Assembly: GCA_964483805.1 (NCBI GenBank)
Contig: CAZADH010000161.1
Coordinates: forward strand, 1-13,570
Direction: 5' to 3'
Origin: CAZADH01 sp964483805
GTDB lineage: Bacteria; Muiribacteriota; Ozemobacteria; Ozemobacterales; Ozemobacteraceae
DNA length: 13,570 nt
The first letter of the stretch is position 1. Every line of letters starts with the position of its first letter. The position numbers and the translations under genes were made by a program. The notes under the pieces were generated by a model. That model was given only the letters and a program-made list of their open reading frames with translations. It had not been told where the DNA came from and did not search any database. Of the stretch, positions 1-6,378 are shown piece by piece.

Positions 1-1905
1 GCGATTGCCGACAACCGACAGCGGATCCTGCTTACGTTGGCCACTGGCACGGGCAAGACCTTCATCGCCTTCCAGATCGCCTGGAAGCTGTTTCATGCGC
101 GCTGGAACCTGAGCCGCGAGCCCACGCGACGGCCCCGCATACTGTTCCTCGCCGATCGCAACATCCTCGCAAACCAGGCATATAACGCCTTCTCGGCCTT
201 TCCCGAAGACGCTCTGGTTCGCATTGACCCGGCCGACATCCGCAAGAAGGGCAAGGTGCCGAAAAACGGTAGCCTGTTCTTCACCATCTTTCAAACCTTC
301 ATGAGCGGGCCGCCGAAAGATGGCCAACCCTCGCCCTACTTCGGCGATTACCCGCCCGATTTCTTCGACTTCATCGTGATCGACGAGTGTCATCGCGGCG
401 GGGCGAATGACGAGAGCAACTGGCGTGACATCCTCGACTACTTCGCCCCGGCGGTGCAGCTCGGTCTCACGGCCACGCCCAAACGTAAAGACAACGTAGA
501 TACGTATGCATACTTCGGTGAGCCGGTCTACATCTACTCGCTGAAAGACGGCATCAACGACGGCTTTCTCACGCCGTTCAAGGTGAAGCAGATCTCGACA
601 ACGCTCGACGAGTACGTCTACACGCCCGACGACAAGGTGATCGAAGGCGAGATCGAGGCCCGCAAGGTCTACAGCGAAGCCGACTTCAATCGGATCATCG
701 AGATCAAGGAACGGGAAGCCCTCCGCGTAAGGCTGTTCATGGAGCAGATCAACCAGAACGACAAAACGCTGGTGTTCTGCGCCACGCAGGATCATGCTCT
801 GGCGGTGCGTGATCTGATCAATCAGATGAAGGCGAGCAAGGATCCGAACTACTGCCAGCGCGTGACCGCCAACGACGGTGCGCTGGGCGAGCAACATCTG
901 CGCGACTTTCAGGACAACGAAAAGACGTTTCCGACGATCCTGACCACGTCACAGAAACTCTCGACCGGCGTGGATGCGCGCAACATTCGCAACATCGTGC
1001 TCATGCGCCCGATCAACTCGATCATCGAGTTCAAGCAGATTATCGGGCGCGGCACCCGCATCTACGACGGCAAGGACTACTTCACGATCTACGACTTCGT
1101 GAAGGCGCATCTTCACTTCAGTGACCCCGAGTGGGACGGCGAACCGTTGCCTCCCGAAGAGCCGACGCCGTGCTCAGTCTGCGGCAGCCGACCGTGCACC
1201 TGCGTCAAAGCACCTGGCCCGCCATGTATCGTTTGTGGCGCCAGCCCCTGCCAATGCCCCAAGGATCCGTGTCCGCAATGTGGCAAGCTCCGGTGCGTGT
1301 GCAACAAGAAGCGAAAGGCCAAGGTCAAACTCGCCGACGGCAAAGAGCGCACCATTCAGCACATGATGGCGACGACCTTCTGGCACCCGGATGGCACGCC
1401 GATGTCGGCGCAGCAGTTCATGGAACTGCTTTTCGGCAGGCTGCCCGAGTTCTTCAAAGACGAGGCCGAACTACGCCAGATCTGGAGCGCACCCGAGACG
1501 CGAAAGCAGCTCCTGCAGGGCCTCGCCGAGAAGGGCTTCGGTAGCGAACAGTTGGCCGAGATGCAGAAGATCATCGATGCCGAGCAGAGCGACGTCTTCG
1601 ATGTCCTTGCACATGTTGCATATGCCATCCCGACCCTCACCCGCCAGGAACGGGCGTCGATGGCGAAGGTCGTCATCACCAAGCAGTTCGCCAGCAAGCA
1701 TCAGGCGTTCCTCGACTTCGTTCTCTCGCACTACGTCACGGTCGGAGTCGAGGAGCTGGACCAGGACAAGCTCACGCCGCTGCTGAAACTGAAGTATCAC
1801 GACTCCATTGCCGATGCGCTGGCTGACCTGGGGCGACCTGATGAAATCGGCAAGGTGTTTGCCGGGTTCCAGAAATACCTGTATCTGGAGTCGACCGCGG
1901 CATAG
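1..1905 (+). CDS. hsdR: Type I restriction endonuclease R subunit (HsdR), 5' end missing
   Basis: This is the motor and cleavage subunit of a type I restriction-modification complex, which translocates DNA using ATP and cuts far from the recognition site. The reading frame is open from base 1, so the N-terminal nuclease domain lies upstream of the window. Visible SF2 helicase motifs are Walker A ATGTGKT (codons 14-20), the DEAD-like box DECH in VIDECHRGG, motif III LTATPKR, and the late motifs STGVDARNI and QIIGRGTR. A C-terminal helical part of the EcoEI R type follows. Between the motor and the C-terminal part lies a cysteine-rich insert (bases 1171-1302) with three CxxCGxxxCxC units. The hsdM and hsdS genes are not in the window and presumably lie upstream. 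It sits on the chromosomal side of the tmRNA attachment site, so it is probably not part of the downstream phage. The family call is secure; the subclass is less so. Confidence 0.93.
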   Translation, partial: AIADNRQRILLTLATGTGKTFIAFQIAWKLFHARWNLSREPTRRPRILFLADRNILANQAYNAFSAFPEDALVRIDPADIRKKGKVPKNGSLFFTIFQTFMSGPPKDGQPSPYFGDYPPDFFDFIVIDECHRGGANDESNWRDILDYFAPAVQLGLTATPKRKDNVDTYAYFGEPVYIYSLKDGINDGFLTPFKVKQISTTLDEYVYTPDDKVIEGEIEARKVYSEADFNRIIEIKEREALRVRLFMEQINQNDKTLVFCATQDHALAVRDLINQMKASKDPNYCQRVTANDGALGEQHLRDFQDNEKTFPTILTTSQKLSTGVDARNIRNIVLMRPINSIIEFKQIIGRGTRIYDGKDYFTIYDFVKAHLHFSDPEWDGEPLPPEEPTPCSVCGSRPCTCVKAPGPPCIVCGASPCQCPKDPCPQCGKLRCVCNKKRKAKVKLADGKERTIQHMMATTFWHPDGTPMSAQQFMELLFGRLPEFFKDEAELRQIWSAPETRKQLLQGLAEKGFGSEQLAEMQKIIDAEQSDVFDVLAHVAYAIPTLTRQERASMAKVVITKQFASKHQAFLDFVLSHYVTVGVEELDQDKLTPLLKLKYHDSIADALADLGRPDEIGKVFAGFQKYLYLESTAA

Positions 1906-2005
1906 AAACCGATTGGGCAACATTCTGCTGCGTGCTCCTCCTGGGTTCGATTCCGATTTGCACGCCTGCGCCTGGGTGGGTGGACATCGAGATCGGCTCG
2001 GTCGC

Positions 2006-2035
2006 TTGATTGCGACGGCCTCCGCGTGATACACT
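2006..2035 (+). promoter_or_regulatory. Candidate ssrA promoter
   Basis: TTGATT (2006-2011) and TACACT (2030-2035) are spaced by 18 bp; GATACA (2028-2033) is an alternative -10 at 16 bp. Transcription would start near 2041, giving a short 5' extension to be trimmed at 2073. Only the position just upstream of tmRNA and moderate matches to sigma-70 elements support it. Confidence 0.4.
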
Positions 2036-2072
2036 TTTTTGCACACAAATGGTGTTTGTTCTTTGCAAACAT

Positions 2073-2429
2073 GGGGGTGACCTGGTTTCGACGGGGAGTC
2101 GGGATCCAGTGTCTGCGATCCGAGGTTGGTCGAACGGCCTCGTAAAAATTCGACCACCAATACAGGCCAACGAAGATCTGGCCCTCGCCGCCTAGTGCGG
2201 TGACGTCTCGCTACCAATTCCGCCGGTAAGAGGTAGTAAAGACGCCGAACAAACTGGCTGGACATTTCCTGGGGCCCCTGGCGGGCGATGTCGAGATAAC
2301 TCCAGACGGCTCGGGTGAGTAGGGGCGTGCCTGCCCGCTACGAAAGCCTCAAACAATAAATGGCAGGACATGATCGTAGATGATGCTGGTGAACCTCTTC
2401 GGACGCGGGTTCGATTCCCGCCACCTCCA
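2073..2429 (+). ncRNA. ssrA: Transfer-messenger RNA (tmRNA, one-piece)
   Basis: tmRNA rescues stalled ribosomes and tags the unfinished protein for proteolysis. The 5' end GGGGGTG (2073-2079) pairs with CACCTCC (2422-2428) to form the acceptor stem. It includes the G3:U pair recognised by alanyl-tRNA synthetase, and A2429 is the discriminator base. The T-arm is GCGGG-TTCGATT-CCCGC (2405-2421). Pseudoknot 1 is clear: CGAGG (2121-2125) pairs with CCTCG (2138-2142), and TGGTCGAA (2127-2134) pairs with TTCGACCA (2149-2156). The tag frame starts at GCC 2166 and reads ANEDLALAA before the TAG at 2193-2195. The 3' CCA is not encoded: the bases after A2429 are GTC. An integrase gene lies just downstream, so the 3' end doubles as a phage attachment site. 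Ends are inferred from pairing and should be right within a base or two. Confidence 0.96.
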
Positions 2430-2430
2430 G
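2405..2430 (+). other. Predicted attL: phage attachment site in the 3' end of ssrA
   Basis: Tyrosine integrases commonly use the T-arm and acceptor 3' end of tRNA or tmRNA genes as attB, with the element carrying a copy that restores the gene. Here the tmRNA 3' end is followed within 200 bp by a P4-type integrase read away from it. The core should lie within this stretch and may run somewhat further left or right. The second copy (attR) is not seen in the window, so the exact core cannot be set. Confidence 0.65.
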
Positions 2431-2468
2431 TCTTGGGTGGTTCGCCAAAGCCCGCGAACGCCCACCAG

Positions 2469-2490
2469 AACCCGCCGAAAGGCGGGTTTT
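2469..2490 (+). terminator. Rho-independent terminator downstream of ssrA
   Basis: A perfect 8-bp stem, AACCCGCC (2469-2476) with GGCGGGTT (2481-2488), closed by a GAAA tetraloop and running into four T residues (2487-2490). It lies 40 bp past the mature tmRNA end. If the attachment core ends at the acceptor stem, this terminator is supplied by the element rather than the host. Confidence 0.85.
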
Positions 2491-2499
2491 CTCATTGGT

Positions 2500-2527
2500 T
2501 TGACATTCGCCGAGAACCGCCTATTAT
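2500..2527 (+). promoter_or_regulatory. Promoter of the integrase gene
   Basis: TTGACA (2500-2505) and TATTAT (2522-2527) with a 16-bp spacer form a near-consensus sigma-70 promoter just after the terminator. Transcription would start near 2534, leaving a leader of about 94 nt before the integrase ATG. The leader holds the GTGTGGGCA inverted repeat. Confidence 0.7.
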
Positions 2528-2558
2528 CGTCAACAGCCGAACAAACTGAGGGCATTTT

Positions 2559-2607
2559 GTGGGCATTCTCCTCGGTTTTCGGTGTGGGCATCGATCAGTG
2601 CCCACAC
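2559..2607. repeat. GTGGGCA repeats and inverted repeat in the integrase leader
   Basis: GTGGGCA occurs at 2559-2565 and 2584-2590, and inverted as TGCCCAC at 2599-2605. The second and third lie in a perfect 9-bp inverted repeat, GTGTGGGCA (2582-2590) and TGCCCACAC (2599-2607), with an 8-nt loop. GTGGGCG follows at 2620-2626 beside the ribosome site. Lying between the predicted att core and int, these could be integrase arm-type sites, a repressor site or an RNA hairpin limiting int expression. Confidence 0.5.
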
Positions 2608-2627
2608 TTCGACGTGGAGGTGGGCGA

Positions 2628-3845
2628 ATGGCGACGAACAAGCTGACCGACAACAAGATCCGGGCGGCCAGATCCGAGCACGGCAAACCGGTGAAGCTGG
2701 CCGACGGCGAGGGGCTATACCTTTTCGTGANNNNNNNNNNGACCGTGGCCGGCACCAAGTCATGGCGGTTCCGATACCGGCGCGACGGCAAGCCGCAGAC
2801 GCTCGTCTTCGGACAATACCCGGCAATGTCGCTGGCCGATGCCCGGGCCATGCGCGAGGACACCCGGCGCAAGATGGCCCAGGGGATCGACCCGGCGGCC
2901 GCCAGGATGTCACGCCAGGCGGAGATCGCGGCGAAAGCCTCGACGTTCAAGGCGGTCAGCCTCGACTGGTACGAGCGCGTGAAGCCGACACTGTCGGCCG
3001 TCCACATCGAGCGAATCCGCCGGCGTCTCGAGGTCGACGTGTGGCCCTGGATCGGGGAGATCCCGGTCGGCCAACTCGAGCCGGTTCACATCCTGCAGGT
3101 GATCCGCCGCATCGAAGCCCGCGGCGTGATCGAGACCGCACACCGGGCCCTGACCAACATCGGCCAGGTCATGCGCTACGCGGTCGCATCGTGCCTGGTG
3201 AAGTCCGACCCGACCCGGGATCTGCGCGGAGCCCTGACACCGGTAACGCCGAGCCACTACGCGGCCGTCACCGAGCGCGACCAGGTCGCCGCGATCCTGA
3301 AGGCGCTGGTGGCGTACCGGGGCTCTCCGGTGGTCCGGGCGGCCCTGATGTTCGGCCCGCTGACGTTCGTGCGGCCGGGCGAACTGCGGCAGGCCCGCTG
3401 GGCTGACATCAACGAGACGGCGGCCACCTGGTCGTTCATCATGAGCAAGACCCGGGAGCCGCACATCGTGCCGTTGAGCCGGCAGGCCATGGCGATCCTG
3501 GCCGAGCTGCGGCCGCTCACCGGTGACGGCCCGTGGGTGTTCCCGTCGTCACGCGGCAACGGCCGGCCGATGTCAGAGAACACGGTGCTGGTGGCCCTGC
3601 GCACGTGCGGGATCGGTCAGGACGTCATGAGCGGTCACGGCTGGAGAGCTGTCGCTCGGACCATGCTCGACGAGATCCTCGAGTATCCGGTTCACCTGAT
3701 CGAGCACCAGCTCGGCCACACGGTTCGCGACCCGTTGGGCCGGGCCTACAACCGGACGACACACCTACCGCAACGACGCGAGATGATGCAGCGGTGGGCG
3801 GACTTCCTCGACGAGCTGGCGGGAAGTTCGACCACTACTCGTTGA
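2628..3845 (+). CDS. int: P4-type tyrosine recombinase / phage integrase
   Basis: It catalyses site-specific integration and excision of the element at ssrA. The N-terminal arm-DNA-binding domain (DUF4102 type) is recognised by KLTDNKIRAAR and VKLADGEGLYLFV, and is followed by a SAM-like core-binding domain and the catalytic domain. Counting the four unknown residues, the active site reads Arg249 (TFVRPGEL), His337 and Arg340 (GHGWR), His364 (QLGH) and nucleophile Tyr374 (GRAYNR), so all key residues are present. ATG 2628 is chosen because GGAGG (2617-2621) precedes it and MATNKLTDNKIR is the usual family N-terminus; the frame is open further up to 2559. A 10-N gap interrupts the arm-binding domain but keeps the frame. 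Length is about 400 aa, normal for the family. The family call is secure. Confidence 0.95.
   Translation: MATNKLTDNKIRAARSEHGKPVKLADGEGLYLFVXXXXTVAGTKSWRFRYRRDGKPQTLVFGQYPAMSLADARAMREDTRRKMAQGIDPAAARMSRQAEIAAKASTFKAVSLDWYERVKPTLSAVHIERIRRRLEVDVWPWIGEIPVGQLEPVHILQVIRRIEARGVIETAHRALTNIGQVMRYAVASCLVKSDPTRDLRGALTPVTPSHYAAVTERDQVAAILKALVAYRGSPVVRAALMFGPLTFVRPGELRQARWADINETAATWSFIMSKTREPHIVPLSRQAMAILAELRPLTGDGPWVFPSSRGNGRPMSENTVLVALRTCGIGQDVMSGHGWRAVARTMLDEILEYPVHLIEHQLGHTVRDPLGRAYNRTTHLPQRREMMQRWADFLDELAGSSTTTR
2731..2740. other. Assembly gap (10 N) inside the integrase
   Basis: Ten N follow TTCGTGA and precede GACCGTGGCC. The flanks share a 2-base overlap, GA. Dropping the N run and one GA gives FVTVAGTKSW in frame, which fits the arm-binding domain of P4-type integrases with no missing residues. 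The gap is therefore probably an overlap left unmerged rather than missing DNA. Confidence 0.6.
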
Positions 3846-3911
3846 TATCTCGAGGTGTTTCTATCCGCGGGTCCGATCACGTCGTTCAAGTGGGAAAAAA
3901 GTGGAACGGTA

Positions 3912-3941
3912 GTGGGAAAACACCGTGCGCAAACGCCCTGT
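3912..3941 (+). repeat. Imperfect 30-bp direct repeat, copy 1
   Basis: It begins GTGGGAAAACACC and continues through CGCAA to CCTGT. It matches the copy at 4232-4261 at 26 of 30 positions, exactly 320 bp apart start to start. Confidence 0.8.
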
Positions 3942-4231
3942 ATAAAGGTGTCTCGGTGAGTCCCACTGTGGGACTGCAGTGGGGAAAACGTGGATCTCGA
4001 CACCAAATGTGCGCAATCCGCACCTATGGGCGGCAATTCGATGTTTCGGATCCCGACGCGGTTGGGGAATTTCACCCAATTCCCACTTAGCCACTATTGA
4101 ATTATGGGTGTTTTGGGGCACACATTCCCACTGTGCAATTTTTGACAGCGGTTAGGGCAAAGGATTTGCAAGGAAAAAGTCCCACTTACTACGAGTGGAA
4201 CTGGTGCACGGGTAGTCCCACTTTTTTGCGA

Positions 4232-4261
4232 GTGGGAAAACACCCTACGCAACCGGCCTGT
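4232..4261 (+). repeat. Imperfect 30-bp direct repeat, copy 2
   Basis: It differs from copy 1 (3912-3941) at repeat positions 14, 16, 22 and 25 only. The longer identity shows that some GTGGGA sites belong to a larger duplicated unit. Confidence 0.8.
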
Positions 4262-4312
4262 TCATGCGGGTTTACGTTTTTGTTCCATGGGACTGGCGTG
4301 GGACTGTTCCAC

Positions 4313-4349
4313 TTTCCCATAACCCCCCTTAAGGGGGGGTTATGGGAAA
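4313..4349. repeat. Long loopless inverted repeat (hairpin or cruciform) centred on TTAA
   Basis: The left arm runs TTTCCCATAAC then six C and TT (4313-4330). The right arm runs AA, seven G, then TTATGGGAAA (4331-4349). The arms match completely apart from the extra G, with no spacer at the TTAA centre. The outer parts contain TCCCAT/ATGGGA, variants of the surrounding repeat. No T-run follows on either strand, so it does not look like a simple terminator for the leftward operon that ends at 4473. Confidence 0.85.
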
Positions 4350-4472
4350 AGGTCAGTGGAACGCCGACCACGGAAAAGCTAAACGACGACGTCGTACGTA
4401 GAAAATAACCGACCGGTGGATTTTACTATTCAGGGGGAAGAATAGAGGGGAGTGGGAAAACGGACCTGAAAA

Positions 4473-5150
4473 TCACACGGGGGCTTGCTTCAGTTGGGTG
4501 ACAAAATCCCGCTCTCCGATGATTGCCGTTCTCGCACAGCGAACGTAGTCATGATTCGCGTCATGGTTCTTCTGGTTCTCAATGGCCTTGAGGATCTTGA
4601 GACCGTGCGTGGTGTGCAACCAGTCTCTGCTCGATATCTCTCCCACGATCAGGTAGTCGGTCTGCATCGTGACGCTGGTCTTCACGATCCCATAGCGCAA
4701 GGTGATCTCGTTCTCGAGCGACTTCCTCGGGCCTGACACCATCTTTCCGGTGACCACAAAAACACTCCCACGAAACCGGATCGTGGGCACCGGATTGTCC
4801 AGCGGGAGTATCGTGGTCCGATGCCCTGGAGCGGTCGAACCACCGACCATTTTTCGTAGCACGTCGAACAGTTCTTGGCGTTGATCCTCCCCGTATTCTT
4901 CGGCGTCGGAAATTCGATAGACAGATTCGAAGAGCGCGGACGCCGGCCAAACATGCTCACAATGGGCGTTGGCCTGCATCCACTCCAGCAGGAAGTTCAG
5001 TTCCTTTTTCGACAGAACCCCGTCGGCTATGAGGCCCCGTGCTACACCGACCAATTCGTCGATAGATCTATCCGCGTTTTGTTGCTGCCGGAACACCGGA
5101 TCCGGTTGACCGTCCTCATCGAGAACGCAATCCTTGTTGCGACTACTCAT
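4473..5150 (-). CDS. BRCT-domain protein with TerB-like N-terminal region
   Basis: A 225-aa protein. The N-terminal half (about 28-102) is helical, and its DGVLSKKELNFLLEWM segment resembles TerB-like domains. The C-terminal half (about 126-192) is a BRCT domain: FRGSVFVVTGKM, then a GPRKSLENEI helix, then DYLIVGE, then a GLKILKAIE helix, as in the C-terminus of NAD-dependent DNA ligase. BRCT domains bind DNA ends or phosphopeptides; no ligase catalytic domain is present. The start ATG (5150-5148) overlaps the antitoxin stop as ATGA, so it is the last gene of the leftward repressor-toxin-antitoxin operon and should be expressed in the lysogen. Similar short BRCT proteins occur in other phages and prophages. 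Its role is unknown; DNA repair or sensing of invading DNA is inference. Confidence 0.8.
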   Translation of the reverse strand: MSSRNKDCVLDEDGQPDPVFRQQQNADRSIDELVGVARGLIADGVLSKKELNFLLEWMQANAHCEHVWPASALFESVYRISDAEEYGEDQRQELFDVLRKMVGGSTAPGHRTTILPLDNPVPTIRFRGSVFVVTGKMVSGPRKSLENEITLRYGIVKTSVTMQTDYLIVGEISSRDWLHTTHGLKILKAIENQKNHDANHDYVRCARTAIIGERDFVTQLKQAPV

Positions 5151-5389
5151 GCGGCCTTCGCCCTTTTTCGTTTGGCTGCCTCTTTGGCGATGATCGCGCG
5201 AACTCGCTCGACGATGCTCGTCGGGATGACCATTACGGTCTGCCCTTCTTCCTTGAACGCGGCATCATCTTCGGCGGCCAGGTCCTCGTCGCTCGTGTTT
5301 TCGTAGTGGTCGATGACGCCCTGGCATCGTGCCTCGTCCCATCCTTCGGGGAACTGACTCACACGTTTTGCTTGCGCCTTCTTCTTCAT
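5147..5389 (-). CDS. Putative antitoxin, partner of the DUF4258/BrnT-like toxin
   Basis: An 80-aa protein with an acidic middle (HYENTSDEDLAAEDDAAF) and a basic C-terminus (KEAAKRKRAKAA). The pattern FPEGWDEAR...GVIDHYEN...AEDDAAF...VMVIP is typical of small proteins encoded next to DUF4258/BrnT-like toxins. The conserved acidic segment probably masks the toxin. Its ATG (5389-5387) overlaps the toxin stop (ATGA) and its stop overlaps the next start (ATGA), so translation is tightly coupled with toxin first and antitoxin second, the BrnT-BrnA order. No clear DNA-binding domain is visible, so autoregulation is uncertain; the upstream repressor may control it instead. Confidence 0.65.
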   Translation of the reverse strand: MKKKAQAKRVSQFPEGWDEARCQGVIDHYENTSDEDLAAEDDAAFKEEGQTVMVIPTSIVERVRAIIAKEAAKRKRAKAA

Positions 5390-5667
5390 CGCTTCTTGCT
5401 CCTCATGCGGCGACGGTGAGCCGCCAGCTGCTTGCCTACCAGTGGGTAGGCGGTAATCACGAAAACCGACTCGGGGTCAGTCGAGTAAATGACTTTGAGC
5501 AGAGAGCCGCCGATCCCGCGACCGATGGCAATCCGGCTGCGGTTGTCGCCACGGATGTCCTCGATAGGGCATGAAAACACCTCGAACACGTCGTCCTCAG
5601 TCACGCCATGATTCAGGCAGTGCGGCTCACCGCTGACCGGGTCGATGTAGAACCGAATGGCAATCAC
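5386..5667 (-). CDS. DUF4258/BrnT-like putative toxin (RNase type)
   Basis: A 93-aa protein. The segments HGVTEDDVFEVF and FVITAYPL, and the basic end HRRRMRSKKR, match the small RelE/BrnT-like fold of DUF4258 proteins, many of which are ribonuclease toxins of type II modules. The start is GTG (5667-5665) with GAGGT about 9 nt upstream on the minus strand; no in-frame ATG gives a sensible N-terminus. It begins 21 bp after the repressor stop, so it most likely shares the repressor transcript. Catalytic residues cannot be assigned with certainty. It might instead be a non-toxic DUF4258 protein, but the coupled acidic partner favours a toxin. Confidence 0.65.
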   Translation of the reverse strand: MIAIRFYIDPVSGEPHCLNHGVTEDDVFEVFSCPIEDIRGDNRSRIAIGRGIGGSLLKVIYSTDPESVFVITAYPLVGKQLAAHRRRMRSKKR

Positions 5668-5688
5668 GTAGTATTTACCTCGTATTGC

Positions 5689-6336
5689 TCAAAGGTTCGA
5701 CCGATGCAGCGCGATCACACGCCCGAGAATCTGGATGGCGAAGCTCTCACTCTTCGGGTCGAACACCATCGGCTCAAACTCTGGGTTGTCCGGTTGCAGG
5801 ACGATGACCCCGGCCTCGGTGCGACGCCAACGCTTTAGCGTGACGGACCCCTCGAGGTCGACGCGGATCGCCGCGACGTTGCCGTTGTTGACCTCTGATT
5901 TCGTGTCGACGAGAACGACGTCGCCGTCCAGGATGGTCGGGGACATTGACGCGCCGTGAACGCGGAGCGCGAAACAGTGTTTTCGGCGGCCCTTCTTCAC
6001 GAACGACTCGGCAAACGCCACGTGGCCGTCGAACTCGGTTATGGCTTCGATTGGCACCCCGGCCGGGATGTGGCCGATCACGGGCATGAAGAAAACGCCT
6101 TCACTGGGGATGCCGGCGAGTGGGTCCGGGCGTTTGGCGTCGTCATCCATCAAACGCGAGACGGGGACGTTGAGGGCGGCCGCGATGTGTTGGAGGGTGT
6201 CCAGTTTCGGCGGTCCATAGTAACCGTTCAAAATGTTCGTGATCTTCTGGGGAGACCATCCGCAATCACGCGCCAAATCCGACTTTGTCTTGCCTGATTT
6301 TTTCAACTCGGCTTCAACAACAGATTTTAGCGACAT
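5689..6336 (-). CDS. CI/LexA-like phage repressor (HTH plus S24 peptidase)
   Basis: A 215-aa prophage repressor. The N-terminal helix-turn-helix (about 16-60, KTKSDLARDCGWSPQKITNIL) binds the operators just upstream. The C-terminal S24 peptidase domain carries the nucleophile Ser130 (HGASMSP), the general base Lys168 (VTLKRW) and the Ala92-Gly93 cleavage site (HIPAGVP). All elements needed for RecA-stimulated self-cleavage are present, which predicts SOS induction. ATG 6336 is chosen because GGGGG lies 5 nt upstream and the protein starts at the HTH. An in-frame ATG at 6369 would add 11 untypical residues and lies inside operator 1. It is the first gene of the leftward lysogeny operon with the toxin, antitoxin and BRCT genes. 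Confidence 0.92.
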   Translation of the reverse strand: MSLKSVVEAELKKSGKTKSDLARDCGWSPQKITNILNGYYGPPKLDTLQHIAAALNVPVSRLMDDDAKRPDPLAGIPSEGVFFMPVIGHIPAGVPIEAITEFDGHVAFAESFVKKGRRKHCFALRVHGASMSPTILDGDVVLVDTKSEVNNGNVAAIRVDLEGSVTLKRWRRTEAGVIVLQPDNPEFEPMVFDPKSESFAIQILGRVIALHRSNL

Positions 6337-6355
6337 AAAACCCCCGATCTCCGCA

Positions 6356-6373
6356 TTACCAGCCAGCATGTAA
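6356..6373. promoter_or_regulatory. Repressor operator 1
   Basis: TTACCAGCCAGCATGTAA, an imperfect dyad of the form TTAC-N10-GTAA. It matches the complement of operator 2 at most positions (TTACCAG...CATGTAA). It lies between the predicted leftward start and the repressor ATG, so binding would give negative autoregulation. Its centre is 32 bp, about three helical turns, from that of operator 2. Confidence 0.65.
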
Positions 6374-6378
6374 CGCCA

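Larger units (their letters stand above)
3846..4472. repeat. Non-coding region with a field of GTGGGA/TCCCAC repeats
   Basis: No convincing gene lies here. GTGGGA is exact at 3890, 3912, 3968, 4232, 4298 and 4452; its complement TCCCAC is exact at 3961, 4081, 4126, 4180 and 4216 (left base given). Near copies are GTGGAA or TTCCAC at 3901, 4195, 4307 and 4356, GTGGGGA at 3979, and ATGGGA or TCCCAT at 4287, 4315 and 4342. Two extended forms recur, GTGGGAAAAC and GTGGGACT. Copies at 3959-3975 form the perfect dyad AGTCCCAC-T-GTGGGACT. The stretch looks lower in GC than its neighbours. It could be an iteron-type replication origin, an array for a repressor or integrase, or a partition-like site. 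The repeats are certain; the role is unknown. Confidence 0.85.

Noticed and set aside
1471..2265. Long minus-strand frame opposite hsdR and ssrA
   Set aside because: It is a high-GC shadow of hsdR that also runs through the tmRNA; no protein-like features.
4313..4349. Intrinsic terminator for the leftward BRCT operon
   Set aside because: The hairpin has no loop and no T-run follows on the minus strand; it is also about 125 bases past the stop.
4097..4408. A 103-codon open frame in the repeat field
   Set aside because: It runs through the hairpin and several GTGGGA sites, has no ribosome site and an unlikely composition; the region is better read as non-coding.
3846..4472. CRISPR array
   Set aside because: The repeats are very short, occur in both orientations and have irregular spacing; no repeat-spacer pattern and no cas genes. 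The PD-(D/E)XK nuclease lacks Cas4-type cysteines and sits in a replication operon.
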